A DNA stretch of 31,662 nt from Brachybacterium sp. UMB0905. GTDB taxonomy: Bacteria; Actinomycetota; Actinomycetes; Actinomycetales; Dermabacteraceae. The translations under genes were made by a program, and so were the position numbers. The notes beneath the pieces are model-generated. The model made no database searches. It worked only from the letters and a program-made list of their open reading frames with translations, and was not told the DNA's origin. The stretch is taken from assembly GCF_002871795.1 (NCBI RefSeq), contig NZ_PNHL01000001.1, forward strand, positions 11,009 to 42,670, in the 5' to 3' direction. Below are positions 22,129 to 30,428 of the stretch, one piece after another (within the stretch, counting starts at the first letter, position 1; each line of letters begins with the position of its first letter).

Positions 22129-23505
22129 ATGGACTCCTCCCCGGACCCCAGCGCGTCCTCCCCTGCCCCGTCTCCCGCCCCGTCCCCCGTCGGCCGCTCC
22201 GGGCGTCCCCCGGTGGCCTCCTTCGCCCTGTGGGACGGTGGCATGTCCGCCTTCTCCTCGGTGATCCTCACCTTCGTGTTCGCCACGTATGTGGCCAGCG
22301 GCGTCGCCACCCACGGCGCCGTCGGGGAGGCGGAGATCGAGGCGGCGAAGGCCCATGGCTCCCAGACCCTCGCGGGCTGGCAGTCCATCGGCGCGGTCGC
22401 CGTGGCGCTGCTCGCCCCGCTGCTGGGGAACCTGGCTGACCGCGGCGGGGCCCGCAACGCCCTGCTGCGCATCTTCACCATCGCCACCGTCGCGATCGTG
22501 GCGCTGATGCCGCTGGTGAAGCTGGATGCTGACTACCTCACCCTGGGCGCGATCCTCATCGCCCTTGCGGTGGTCACCAGCGAGCTCGCCGGGGTGTTCG
22601 TCAACTCTGTGCTGCCGGAGATCTCCACCCCCGCCAATCGCGGCCGGATCTCCGGGACCGCGTGGGCGGTGGGCTACTGGGGGTCGATCCTGTGCCTGGG
22701 TCTGGTGCTCGTGCTGTTCGTCATGCCCGGAACCGGGATCCTCGGGATCACGGCGGAGGACGGCTGGAACTACCGGGCCATCCCCGTCTTCGTCGCGATC
22801 TGGATTCTGCTGGGCTGCCTGCCGCTGATGCTGCGCGCCCCGCGCCACCGCGCCACGTCGCCAGGCGAACCGTGGAACCCGTGGCAGGGGTATGTGCAGA
22901 TCGTCCGGCGAGTCATCCGGGCGTTCCGGCACGAGCCGATCATGCTGCAGTACCTCGTGGCCTCCGCGATCTACCGCGATGGGCTGGGTGCGGTGTTCTC
23001 CATCGCCGGGGTGCTCGCGGCGAACGCCTACGGCTTCTCCACGGTGGAGGTGATCATCTTCGGGATCGTCGCGAACCTCGTGGCCGGTTTCGGGGTGTTC
23101 CTGGGTGGCCGGGTGGATGACCGGCTGGGGCCGCGCGTGGTGATCATCGCTGGCTGCCTCGGCATCATCGTGCTGGGGATGATCGTGTTCCTGTTCTCCT
23201 CCACGCTCGTGTTCTGGATCGTGGGGCTGATGATCTGCCTGTTCGTCGGCCCGGTGCAGTCCGCCTCCCGGAACCTGCTCACGCGCCTGTCCCAGCCCGG
23301 GCGGGAGACCGAGAACTTCGGGCTGTACGCCACCACCGGGCGGGCCCTCGGGTTCCTGGGCACCGGCGCGTTCACCGTGGTGGTGGGGCTGCTGGGCGAT
23401 ACCCGCTCGGGGATCCTCGGGATCGTGCTGGTGCTCGCGCTCGGGCTCGTGGCGTTCGTGCCGATCAAGCTGGGCGCCGCCGGGCGAGCCGCGCAGGAGG
23501 CGTGA
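22129..23505 (+). CDS. MFS transporter, ATG22/UMF1 family
   Basis: This is a 458-aa membrane transporter. A Pro/Ser-rich cytoplasmic N terminus (1-30) is followed by about 12 helices. The family features are FALWDGGMSAFSSVILTFVFATYV at the first helix, WQSIGAVAVALLAPLLGNLADRGGARN (the loop 2-3 signature), ANRGRISGTAWAVGYWG, and GPVQSASRNLLTRLSQPGRETENFGLYATTGRA. The last is strongly typical of UMF1/Atg22-like permeases, which are thought to export amino acids or other small molecules; the real substrate is unknown. A leaderless promoter fixes the start. It is divergent from the mrp operon and convergent with the gene after dcd. Confidence 0.88.
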   Translation: MDSSPDPSASSPAPSPAPSPVGRSGRPPVASFALWDGGMSAFSSVILTFVFATYVASGVATHGAVGEAEIEAAKAHGSQTLAGWQSIGAVAVALLAPLLGNLADRGGARNALLRIFTIATVAIVALMPLVKLDADYLTLGAILIALAVVTSELAGVFVNSVLPEISTPANRGRISGTAWAVGYWGSILCLGLVLVLFVMPGTGILGITAEDGWNYRAIPVFVAIWILLGCLPLMLRAPRHRATSPGEPWNPWQGYVQIVRRVIRAFRHEPIMLQYLVASAIYRDGLGAVFSIAGVLAANAYGFSTVEVIIFGIVANLVAGFGVFLGGRVDDRLGPRVVIIAGCLGIIVLGMIVFLFSSTLVFWIVGLMICLFVGPVQSASRNLLTRLSQPGRETENFGLYATTGRALGFLGTGAFTVVVGLLGDTRSGILGIVLVLALGLVAFVPIKLGAAGRAAQEA

Positions 23506-23607
23506 GGCGCCAGAGCGACGGGGTAAGGGCGCGGTGCTGTGCGCGCAGGGGCCGACGGGGGCAGCGCACCATCGGCTCTGGGGTGCCGGTGATGAGCCGC
23601 CGGGGCC

Positions 23608-24417
23608 TTAGGCCAGATCTGCGGGGTCCACGAGGAAACCGCCCGCATCGAGCACATACCCGCCGACGGTCTCCGTGAGCAGGCCCGCGATCAGGCCGAC
23701 ACGCTGATACGCCACCTGCCAGCGCTCGGACGTCGCCGCATCAGGCATCTCGATGCCGCCCTCACCCTCATCGACCGGCAGGTGCACGATCTGGTAGTCC
23801 ACCGCATCGCGCAGCCAGTCCACCTGCGCGAGCGCCGAATGCTGGTCGGCGCGCCCCACCCGCACGGCGAGCTCATCACCCGTCTCGAGCGGCACCGTCA
23901 CGCTGTATCCGGCGCGCGACACATCTTCAGGGATTTCGTCGAGCTCCGCTTCCGGGGCCAGCGGCGCGATGAGCTCCGCAAAGGACTCCGGAGCGAGCGC
24001 GTGGGGGCTGACCACCGTGAGGTCCCGCTCGCAGAACGGGTGCGGCTCCAGGCGCGTCCCCGAGTCCGTGACAACCGCGCCGTACAGGCGCCGGCCCAGC
24101 GCCCACGCGAGGTCCAGGGCCTCCCGCTCAGCGCCCATCGGCTCCCCGTCCGGGAATGCCCGGCCGTAGCCGCGCGGATCCCCGATGGTCAGCTGCGTCG
24201 GCTCATCGCGCTGTCGCGGCACCTCCAGGGTGAAGCGCCCGCCGCCGCGTCGCGAGGTATCCGGGATCAGCCGGGCGTCGTCGCCCAGGTCGATCACGCC
24301 ATCCGCATCGGCCTGGGCCTCGGGGCGGACATTGCGGATCATCGCCAGGACATCCGCGGGATCGGTGTCCCGCGGCAGCTGCAGCCGGTGCTCGGTGCGG
24401 TCGGGGGTGGGGCTCAC
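23608..24417 (-). CDS. Unknown protein encoded downstream of dcd
   Basis: I do not recognise this 269-aa protein. It has no signal peptide or membrane segment and is acidic. The sequence is regular and not repetitive, with a conserved-looking core [57 protein letters not shown] (about 90-145) and an acidic C-terminal third. The GTG start at 24417 shares bases with the dcd stop (GTGA), so it is translationally coupled to dcd; the longer open frame reaching 24588 lies inside dcd. Coupling suggests a related or co-regulated function, but none can be named. Confidence 0.72.
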   Translation of the reverse strand: MSPTPDRTEHRLQLPRDTDPADVLAMIRNVRPEAQADADGVIDLGDDARLIPDTSRRGGGRFTLEVPRQRDEPTQLTIGDPRGYGRAFPDGEPMGAEREALDLAWALGRRLYGAVVTDSGTRLEPHPFCERDLTVVSPHALAPESFAELIAPLAPEAELDEIPEDVSRAGYSVTVPLETGDELAVRVGRADQHSALAQVDWLRDAVDYQIVHLPVDEGEGGIEMPDAATSERWQVAYQRVGLIAGLLTETVGGYVLDAGGFLVDPADLA

Positions 24418-25007
24418 TGCTCCTCCTCGACGGGGATGACGGTGCGGTGGAAGTTCCGGGCCGAGCGCGAAGGCGTCGGGCCGCGCTGGCCCAGGTAGCG
24501 GTTGAGATTGCCGGCCGAGCCGTACGGGCGCTCCGCCGCGCTCGAAAGCCGGAAGAAGCACAGCTGGCCGATCTTCATGCCCGGCCACAGCGCCACCGGC
24601 AGCGTCGCCATGTTCGACAGCTCCAGCGTGATGTGCCCCTCGAAGCCCGGGTCGATGAAACCGGCGGTGGAATGCGTCAGCAGACCCAGTCGGCCCAGCG
24701 AGCTCTTGCCCTCCAGGCGGGCTGCGACATCATCGGGCAGCGTGATCCGCTCATACGTCGAGGCCAGCACGAACTCGCCCGGGTGCAGCATGTACGCCTC
24801 CTCCGGGCCCATCGCCACCTCGCGCGTAAGCTCCGGCTGCTCCTGGGCCGGGTCGATCATCGCGTACTTGTGGTTGTCGAACAGGCGGAAGAACCGGTCG
24901 ATCCGCACGTCCACGGAGGCAGGCTGGATCATCTGGGGGTCGAAGGGCTCCAGGGCCACGCGCCCGGCCTCGATCTCGGAGCGGATATCACGGTCACTCA
25001 GCAGCAC
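24414..25007 (-). CDS. dcd: dCTP deaminase (probably bifunctional, dUMP-forming)
   Basis: Dcd deaminates dCTP for dTTP synthesis. The 197-aa protein begins [12 protein letters not shown] and carries all family motifs: [22 protein letters not shown], and [21 protein letters not shown] with the catalytic Glu. The actinobacterial type is known in mycobacteria to convert dCTP directly to dUMP, which is likely but not proven here. The GTG start is preceded by TAGGCT and 6 nt (25014-25019), a leaderless arrangement. The stop overlaps the next gene. Confidence 0.96.
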   Translation of the reverse strand: MLLSDRDIRSEIEAGRVALEPFDPQMIQPASVDVRIDRFFRLFDNHKYAMIDPAQEQPELTREVAMGPEEAYMLHPGEFVLASTYERITLPDDVAARLEGKSSLGRLGLLTHSTAGFIDPGFEGHITLELSNMATLPVALWPGMKIGQLCFFRLSSAAERPYGSAGNLNRYLGQRGPTPSRSARNFHRTVIPVEEEQ

Positions 25008-25013
25008 GCCGCC

Positions 25014-25019
25014 AGCCTA
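25014..25019 (-). promoter_or_regulatory. -10 hexamer TAGGCT of a leaderless dcd promoter
   Basis: On the minus strand TAGGCT is followed by GGCGGC and the GTG at 25007, the same 6-nt spacing as at four other genes in the window. Confidence 0.55.
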
Positions 25020-25211
25020 GTCCGGGCAGGCGCGGCGGGGCGGGCGGTTCCGGGAGTGGGGTGGGGTGCGCGGGGCGGGCGATGCGCCGTGCGGAGCGGG
25101 GGCCGATGTGGGCGTGGGGTGCGCAGCATCGGGGTCGTGAGCGCCGGCACCGCGGCCGTGGTATGCGCGGCATAAGGGCCGCCCGGTTCGCGAGCAGGGG
25201 CACCGACGGGG

Positions 25212-25217
25212 TATGGT
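25212..25217 (+). promoter_or_regulatory. -10 hexamer TATGGT for tRNA-Gly
   Basis: TATGGT lies 64 bp before the tRNA. A possible -35, TTCGCG, is at 25187-25192 with 19-bp spacing. Confidence 0.4.
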
Positions 25218-25281
25218 GGTCCGCGTCCAGATGCCCGGCCGAGGCCGCGACAGCGCGATCGACCAGGAAGGACCACCGTTC

Positions 25282-25352
25282 GCGGGTGTAGTTCAATGGT
25301 AGAACTTCAGCTTCCCAAGCTGACAGCGCGGGTTCGATTCCCGTCACCCGCT
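25282..25352 (+). tRNA. tRNA-Gly (anticodon CCC)
   Basis: This is a 71-nt cloverleaf. The acceptor is GCGGGTG/CACCCGC, the D-arm GTTC-AATGGTA-GAAC, the anticodon stem-loop TCAGC-TTCCCAA-GCTGA and the T-arm GCGGG-TTCGATT-CCCGT. The discriminator is T. CCA is encoded (25353-25355), unlike the three other tRNAs here. Confidence 0.96.
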
Positions 25353-25362
25353 CCAGAGCGAA

Positions 25363-25396
25363 AAGGCTGGTCAGGAGAGGTTTCCTGACCAGCCTT
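25363..25396 (+). terminator. Terminator hairpin after tRNA-Gly
   Basis: A perfect 14-bp stem (25363-25376 with 25383-25396) closes a 6-nt loop. The stem can extend with the flanking AGCGA/TCGCT apart from one bulged A. Between here and the LacI operator (25397-25576) I see no gene, only a tandem GTGGGAC repeat around 25440. Confidence 0.85.
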
Positions 25397-25576
25397 CGCT
25401 GTGCCCGGGGCGTTTGGAGGGCCCGGAAACTCGTTTTCGTGGGACAACGTGGGACTTCGGCACCCCGCCCCGCGCATCGGTCACCAGCACTTCACAATCG
25501 GCAGGGGCTAGAGGGCCCCACCCGAAAACTCCCTCGCCCCGCCTCTTGCGCTGCGGCCCCTCGCGGGCGTACCGTA

Positions 25577-25592
25577 CTGGAAACGTTTCCAG
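25577..25592. promoter_or_regulatory. LacI-family operator 1
   Basis: CTGGAAACGTTTCCAG is a perfect 16-bp palindrome with the central CG step typical of LacI/GalR operators. TACCGT just before it is a possible -10, so binding would block transcription of the regulator and ribose genes. Confidence 0.85.
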
Positions 25593-25622
25593 AGGCTGCA
25601 CCACACCCTCGCACACCCCATG

Positions 25623-25636
25623 TGGAAACGTTTCGC
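25623..25636. promoter_or_regulatory. LacI-family operator 2
   Basis: TGGAAACGTTTCGC repeats operator 1 with a weaker right half. The two centres are 45 bp apart, close to a whole number of helical turns, so two dimers could bind the same face. It lies between the promoter and the LacI start codon. Confidence 0.75.
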
Positions 25637-25658
25637 GATGAGGCGGAAAGGAGGAGCG

Positions 25659-26672
25659 ATGACCCGACCCACGATCAAGGACGTCGCCGCGCAAGCGAAG
25701 GTTGCCATCAGCACCGCCTCCCGCGCCCTATCCGGCAACGGCTACGTCTCCCCCACCACGCGCGAGGCCGTCGAGGCCGCCGCCCGCGACCTGGACTACA
25801 CCCCGAACGCCCACGCACAGAGCCTGCGCTCCGCCCGCTACGGAACATTCGCGCTGCTCATCCCAGACATCCGCAACCCCTATTTCGCGGAGCTCGCGCA
25901 CCAAGTGGAGATCGCGGCCCGCGCACAGGGCCGCACCGTGCTGCTGGGCAGCGCCGCGGAATCCCCCGAGCTGATGCTCGAATACATGGAGGTGCTACGC
26001 CGCCAGCGCGTAGACGGCATCATCACCGCGCCGTTCGACTCCGCGATCGACGCCCTCACCGCGCTGCACGAGGCACGCTTCCCCCTCGTGTTCCTGGATC
26101 GCCGGGTGGAGACGCTGCCGGTGCCGTCGGCCACATCGGACACCTCCGGGGCGATCCGTGACGCACTTGCCCACCTGCACCACCAGGGCGTGCGACGCCT
26201 GGGGCTGCTGGCCGGCCCGCGGGAGACCTCCACCGGCCGCGAGCGCCTCGCGCAGGCCCTTGAGCATGCGCGTGCCCTGGGGCTCGAGCCGGTGGTGCGC
26301 CACGGCTCCTTCGTGGAGACCTCCGGGCACGACAACATGCTCAGCCTGCTCGAGCACGGCGTGGAGGGCGTGCTGGCCGCGGATTCGCTGATGTCCGTTG
26401 GCGCGGTGCGTGCCCTGCATGAGCGTGGCATCCGCCCCGGCGAGGACCTGCCGCTGGTGGGTTTCGACGCCGTGCAGTCCCTTGTCCTCATCCACCTGGA
26501 GATCCCGCTGATCATCCAGGACATCCCCGGCCTCGCCCATGCCGCCGTGAAGCAGCTCTCGCAGGAGCTGAACCGCTTCGGCTCGGCGCAGGACGTGCAT
26601 CTGCCCGCCACCCTCGATCTGCGCGGCGCCGGTGCCGCGCCCACCCCGGGAGCTGATCATGAACAACGCTGA
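25659..26672 (+). CDS. LacI-family transcriptional repressor of the ribose operon
   Basis: This is a 337-aa DNA-binding regulator. The LacI helix-turn-helix with hinge occupies residues 1-60 (TIKDVAAQAKVAISTASRALSG, then YTPNAHAQSLRS). The rest is a periplasmic-binding-protein-like sensor domain (LLIPDIRNPYFAELAHQVE, RVDGIITAPF, GVRRLGLLAGP, LPLVGFDAV). The ATG at 25659 has AAAGGAGGAG just upstream; the upstream ATG at 25620 lies against operator 2. It is the first gene of its own operon and overlaps the ATPase gene by 14 bp, so it should repress itself and the transport genes until the sugar, probably ribose or a derivative, binds. Confidence 0.94.
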   Translation: MTRPTIKDVAAQAKVAISTASRALSGNGYVSPTTREAVEAAARDLDYTPNAHAQSLRSARYGTFALLIPDIRNPYFAELAHQVEIAARAQGRTVLLGSAAESPELMLEYMEVLRRQRVDGIITAPFDSAIDALTALHEARFPLVFLDRRVETLPVPSATSDTSGAIRDALAHLHHQGVRRLGLLAGPRETSTGRERLAQALEHARALGLEPVVRHGSFVETSGHDNMLSLLEHGVEGVLAADSLMSVGAVRALHERGIRPGEDLPLVGFDAVQSLVLIHLEIPLIIQDIPGLAHAAVKQLSQELNRFGSAQDVHLPATLDLRGAGAAPTPGADHEQR

Positions 26673-28167
26673 GACCCCGATCCTGCAGCTGGAGGGGGTG
26701 AGCAAGTCCTTCGGCCCCGTGAACGTCATCGACGATGTCACCGTCCCGGTCTACCCCGGGAAGGTGACCGTGCTGCTGGGCGAGAACGGCGCCGGGAAGT
26801 CCACCCTGATCAAGATGATGTCCGGCATCTATCAGCCCGATGCGGGGCGGATCATCGTGGACGGCTCCCCCGTGCAGCTGCCCGATGTGAAGGCCGCGGA
26901 GAAGCTCGGCATCGCCACCATCCACCAGGAGCTGAACCTGGTGCCGCAGCTGAGTGTCGCAGAGAACATCACGCTGGGCCGCGCCCCCTCGCGGCTGGGA
27001 ATGGTGGATCGCGGGGCGATGCGCCGCATCGCCAAGGAGGCGCTCGAGCGGATCGGCCTGGACGTGGACCTCGGCACCCCCGTTGGCGAGCTGGGGGTGG
27101 CCAAGCAGCAGCTGGTGGAGATCGCCAAGGCTCTCTCCCAGCAGGCGCGGGTGCTGATCCTCGATGAGCCGACGGCGGCACTCACCGGCCCGGAGATCCG
27201 CCAGCTGTTCACCGTGGTCCACGAGCTCAAGCGCGAGGGCGTGGGCATGGTGTTCATCTCCCACCACCTCGATGAGCTGCCGCAGATCGGCGACCTGGTG
27301 TGCGTGCTGCGCGACGGGAAGTTCGTCGCGGAGGTCCCGGCAGACACCCCGGAGGCGAAGCTCGTCTCCCTCATGGTGGGCCGCGACATCGACGACCAGT
27401 TCCCGCGCGAGCGCCCCGAGACCCCGGGCGCGCCGCTGCTGCAGGTGGAGGGCCTCACCCGCCATGGCGTGTTCGAGGACATCTCCTTCGAGGTCCGCGC
27501 CGGTGAGGTGCTGGGCATCGCCGGGCTGGTGGGCGCGGGCCGCACCGAGGTGCTGCGCGCCATCTTCGGCGTGGACCGCACAGATGCCGGCACCATCACG
27601 GTGGAGGGAAAGCCGCTGCCGACGGGGGATGTGTCCGCCTCGATCCGCGCAGGCATGGGCCTCGTCCCTGAGGACCGCAAGGGTCAAGGCCTGATCCTGG
27701 ATGCGTCCGTGCAGGAGAACGCGGGGCTCGCCACCCTCGTGCCGACGGGCCGCTACGGCCTCGCGGATCTCACGGGGCAGCGTCGCCGCTCGAGTGAGGT
27801 CACGAAGACTCTCGGGGTGCGGATGGCGAGCATCGACCAGCCGATCCGCAACCTTTCGGGCGGCAATCAGCAGAAGGTCGTGTTCGGCCGCTGGGTTATG
27901 GCGAGCTCCCGTCTACTGCTGCTGGATGAGCCCACCCGCGGCGTGGATGTCGGCGCGAAGGTCGAGATCTACCAGCTGATCAACCAGGTCACCGCTGCTG
28001 GCGGCGCCGTCGTGATGGTCTCCAGCGAGCTGCCCGAGGTGCTGGGCATGAGCGACCGGATCCTCGTGATGAGCGGCGGGCGGATCGCGGGTGAGCTGCC
28101 CGCTGAGGGCGCCACCGAAGATGCCGTGATGTCACTCGCCGTCTCCAACACCGTTCCCGCGGTCTGA
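26659..28167 (+). CDS. rbsA: Ribose-type ABC transporter ATP-binding protein
   Basis: This is a 502-aa double ATPase that powers sugar uptake. Domain 1 has Walker A GENGAGKST and Walker B VLILDEPTAALT. Domain 2 has the degenerate loop GLVGAGRTEVLRAIFG, PEDRKGQGLI, signature LSGGNQQKVVFGRW and LLLDEPTRGVDVGAK. This is the normal length and arrangement for RbsA/MglA-type importers. The ATG at 26659 has GGGAG upstream and lies inside the end of the repressor gene. Ribose specificity is inferred from the downstream ribokinase and pyranase genes. Confidence 0.95.
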   Translation: MNNAETPILQLEGVSKSFGPVNVIDDVTVPVYPGKVTVLLGENGAGKSTLIKMMSGIYQPDAGRIIVDGSPVQLPDVKAAEKLGIATIHQELNLVPQLSVAENITLGRAPSRLGMVDRGAMRRIAKEALERIGLDVDLGTPVGELGVAKQQLVEIAKALSQQARVLILDEPTAALTGPEIRQLFTVVHELKREGVGMVFISHHLDELPQIGDLVCVLRDGKFVAEVPADTPEAKLVSLMVGRDIDDQFPRERPETPGAPLLQVEGLTRHGVFEDISFEVRAGEVLGIAGLVGAGRTEVLRAIFGVDRTDAGTITVEGKPLPTGDVSASIRAGMGLVPEDRKGQGLILDASVQENAGLATLVPTGRYGLADLTGQRRRSSEVTKTLGVRMASIDQPIRNLSGGNQQKVVFGRWVMASSRLLLLDEPTRGVDVGAKVEIYQLINQVTAAGGAVVMVSSELPEVLGMSDRILVMSGGRIAGELPAEGATEDAVMSLAVSNTVPAV

Positions 28168-28200
28168 ACCGCCGCCCCTACCCGTGAAAGGACTTTGACG

Positions 28201-29277
28201 ATGATGTCGCATACCCCTACAGCGGCGGGCCCGGGCTCCGCCTCCCCTGACGACGCCCCGGGCAGCGCCCCCGGCACCACCCCAGGCTCCGCCCCGAACA
28301 GCACCCCCGGCGGCGCCTCCGCGCAGAAGAAGTCGACCTTCCTCTCCCGACTGGGCGATTGGGCGCTGAACAACGGTGCGCTGGTGGGCCTGATCCTGCT
28401 GTGCATCGGCCTGTTCATCGCCACGCCCGCATTCCTCACCGTCCCGAACATCATCAACATCGGCATCCAGGCCTCGGTGATGGCGATCCTCGCCTTCGGG
28501 ATGACGTTCGTGATCGTCACCGCCGGGATCGACCTGTCCGTCGGCTCCGTGGCGGCGCTCGGCGCGATGGTCTCCGCGTACTCCTTCGCGTCCCTGGAAC
28601 TGCCGGGGATCCTCACGCTGCTGATCGGCCTGCTGGTGGGTCTGCTGGCGGGGGCGATCTCGGGGCTTGCGATCGCGTACGGGAAGCTGCCGGCGTTCAT
28701 CGCGACGCTCGCAATGATGAGCGTGGCCCGCGGGTTGACGCTCGTGATCTCGCAGGGCAAACCGATCCCCACCTCGGAGTCCGTGTCCTTCCTGGGCTCT
28801 TCGGTGGCGGGCGTGCCGGTGCCGATCTTCGCGATGGCGATCGCGGGGCTGCTGTGCTGGTTCATCCTCTCCCGCACCGTGCTGGGCCGCTCGATGTACG
28901 CCGTGGGCGGCAATGAGGAGGCGGCGCGCCTGTCCGGCATCCCGGTGAAGAAGGTGCTGGTGAGCGTGTACGCGCTCTCGGGCCTGTTCGCGGGACTCGC
29001 GGGCATGGTGCTGGCCGGACGACTCTCCTCCGCGGGACCGCAGGCCGGCGCCGGCTACGAGCTCGACGCGATCGCCGCGGTCGTGATCGGCGGGGCCTCG
29101 CTCGCGGGCGGCTCCGGCCGCGCTACCGGCACCCTGATCGGCGCGATCCTGCTGGCGGTGATCCGCAACGGCCTGAACATCATGAACGTCTCGAGCTTCT
29201 GGCAGCAGGTGGTGATCGGCCTGGTCATCGCCGCGGCGGTCGGCTTCGACGTGCTGCGTCGGAAGAAGACGAGCTGA
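28201..29277 (+). CDS. rbsC: Ribose-type ABC transporter permease
   Basis: This is a 358-aa membrane permease. A low-complexity Pro/Gly/Ser/Ala N terminus of about 40 residues precedes 8-10 helices of the BPD_transp_2 family: FGMTFVIVTAGIDLSVGSVAALGAM, LPAFIATLAMMSVARGLTLV, YAVGGNEEAARLSGIPVKKV (the ATPase-contact loop), and IAAVVIGGASLAGGSGRATGTLIGA. The ATG at 28201 follows GAAAGGAC; a TTG at 28195 is an alternative. It lies 33 bp after the ATPase gene. Confidence 0.95.
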   Translation: MMSHTPTAAGPGSASPDDAPGSAPGTTPGSAPNSTPGGASAQKKSTFLSRLGDWALNNGALVGLILLCIGLFIATPAFLTVPNIINIGIQASVMAILAFGMTFVIVTAGIDLSVGSVAALGAMVSAYSFASLELPGILTLLIGLLVGLLAGAISGLAIAYGKLPAFIATLAMMSVARGLTLVISQGKPIPTSESVSFLGSSVAGVPVPIFAMAIAGLLCWFILSRTVLGRSMYAVGGNEEAARLSGIPVKKVLVSVYALSGLFAGLAGMVLAGRLSSAGPQAGAGYELDAIAAVVIGGASLAGGSGRATGTLIGAILLAVIRNGLNIMNVSSFWQQVVIGLVIAAAVGFDVLRRKKTS

Positions 29278-29300
29278 TGCGGGCGGGCCCGCAGGGACAC

Positions 29301-29388
29301 GGCCGACGTCGGCCCACCCGTGCGGGCACCACCCACCCGGCACCGTGCACGTCGGTGCCCCACCACCTAGCGCCGCGCACGTCGGCGC
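29301..29388 (+). repeat. Three related hairpins between rbsC and rbsB
   Basis: The 179-bp gap contains GGCCGACGTCGGCC (29301-29314, perfect palindrome), GGCACC-GTGCACGTC-GGTGCC (29339-29359) and GCGCC-GCGCAC-GTC-GGCGC (29370-29388). The last two share the loop core GCACGTC and are followed by CCCACC, while the stem bases differ in a compensatory way (CACC/GGTG against CGCC/GGCG). They probably shape RNA stability or polarity between the permease and the binding-protein gene. Confidence 0.65.
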
Positions 29389-29456
29389 CCCACCCCACCA
29401 TCCATCTATCCCGCCGACGGGTCGCCGCTGACCCGTCCGACACCCAAGGAGAAACC

Positions 29457-30428
29457 ATGTCCATCCAGCTCATCACCCGTTCCACGCTCGCCTCTCGCCG
29501 CTCGGTGCTGGCCGCCTCCGGGGCGGTCCTCGCGGGCCTGACCCTCGCGGCCTGCAACCGCGGCGGCGGCGACGGCGGGGAGGGCGGCGCCGGTGGCCGC
29601 GTCACCCTCGCCGTCTCCACCCAGACCAACCCGTTCTTCGTCCAGCTCGTCGAGGGCGCGAAGGCGGAAGCCGAAGCCCAGGGCGTCTCCCTGGATGTGC
29701 AGGACGCCTCCGATGATTCGGCCCGCCAGGCCGATCAGCTGGCCAACGCCATCACGCAGGGCTCAGCCGTCGTGATCGTGAACCCCACCGATTCCGATGC
29801 GGTCTCCACCTCCGTGGAGGCGCTGAACAACGCCGATATCCCGGTGATCGCCGTGGACCGTTCCGCCTCCAGCGGCGAGGTAGCCAGCTTCATCGCCTCG
29901 GACAATGTGGCCGGTGGCGCGCAGGCCGCGGAGGCTCTCGCCGCGGCGATCGGCGAGTCCGGGAAGGTGCTGCACCTGCAGGGCACCCCGGGGGCGTCGG
30001 CCTCGCGGGACCGCGGCCAGGGCTTCACCGAGAAGATCGCGGAGTACGGGGACATCGAGGTGGTCGCCACGCAGACCGCGAACTTCGACCGCGCCGAGGG
30101 CCTGGATGTGGCCACGAACCTCCTGCAGGCGAACGCCGACGTGGTCGGCATCTTCGCGGAGAACGACGAGATGGCGCTCGGCGCGATCGAGGCGCTCGGC
30201 AACAAGGCCGGCTCCGAGGTGTTCGTGGTGGGCTTCGATGGCACCGCCGATGGCATCGCCGCGATCGAGTCCGGCACCCTCGAGGCGACGATCGCGCAGC
30301 AGCCCGAGGAGCTGGGCAAGCAGGCGGTGCAGCAGGCGAAGGCCATCCTGGACGGCTCCGAGGCGGAGGCCGAGATCCAGGTCGAGGTGGTCACCGTCTC
30401 CGAGGAGAACGCGGGCGATTTCCAGTGA
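29457..30428 (+). CDS. rbsB: Ribose-type substrate-binding lipoprotein
   Basis: This 323-aa extracellular lipoprotein captures the sugar for the permease. The signal region LASRRSVLAASGAVLAGLTLAAC has a lipobox with the modified Cys at C33; the paired arginines before the hydrophobic stretch suggest Tat export. A Gly-rich linker follows, then the periplasmic-binding-protein (Peripla_BP_4) fold: VSTQTNPFFVQLVEGAKAEA, VVIVNPTDSDAV, IPVIAVDRSA, LHLQGTPGASASRDRGQGF, IFAENDEMALGAIEAL and VGFDGTADGIAAI. The ATG at 29457 has AAGGAG 7 nt upstream. The stop overlaps the ribokinase start. Confidence 0.95.
   Translation: MSIQLITRSTLASRRSVLAASGAVLAGLTLAACNRGGGDGGEGGAGGRVTLAVSTQTNPFFVQLVEGAKAEAEAQGVSLDVQDASDDSARQADQLANAITQGSAVVIVNPTDSDAVSTSVEALNNADIPVIAVDRSASSGEVASFIASDNVAGGAQAAEALAAAIGESGKVLHLQGTPGASASRDRGQGFTEKIAEYGDIEVVATQTANFDRAEGLDVATNLLQANADVVGIFAENDEMALGAIEALGNKAGSEVFVVGFDGTADGIAAIESGTLEATIAQQPEELGKQAVQQAKAILDGSEAEAEIQVEVVTVSEENAGDFQ

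Noticed and set aside
25282..25460. Possible integrated element at tRNA-Gly
   Set aside because: No integrase and no second copy of the tRNA 3' end within the window; the tandem GTGGGAC alone is not enough.
25371..25738. Open frames between tRNA-Gly and the LacI gene
   Set aside because: They overlap the tRNA terminator, the operators or the LacI start and show no protein-like composition.
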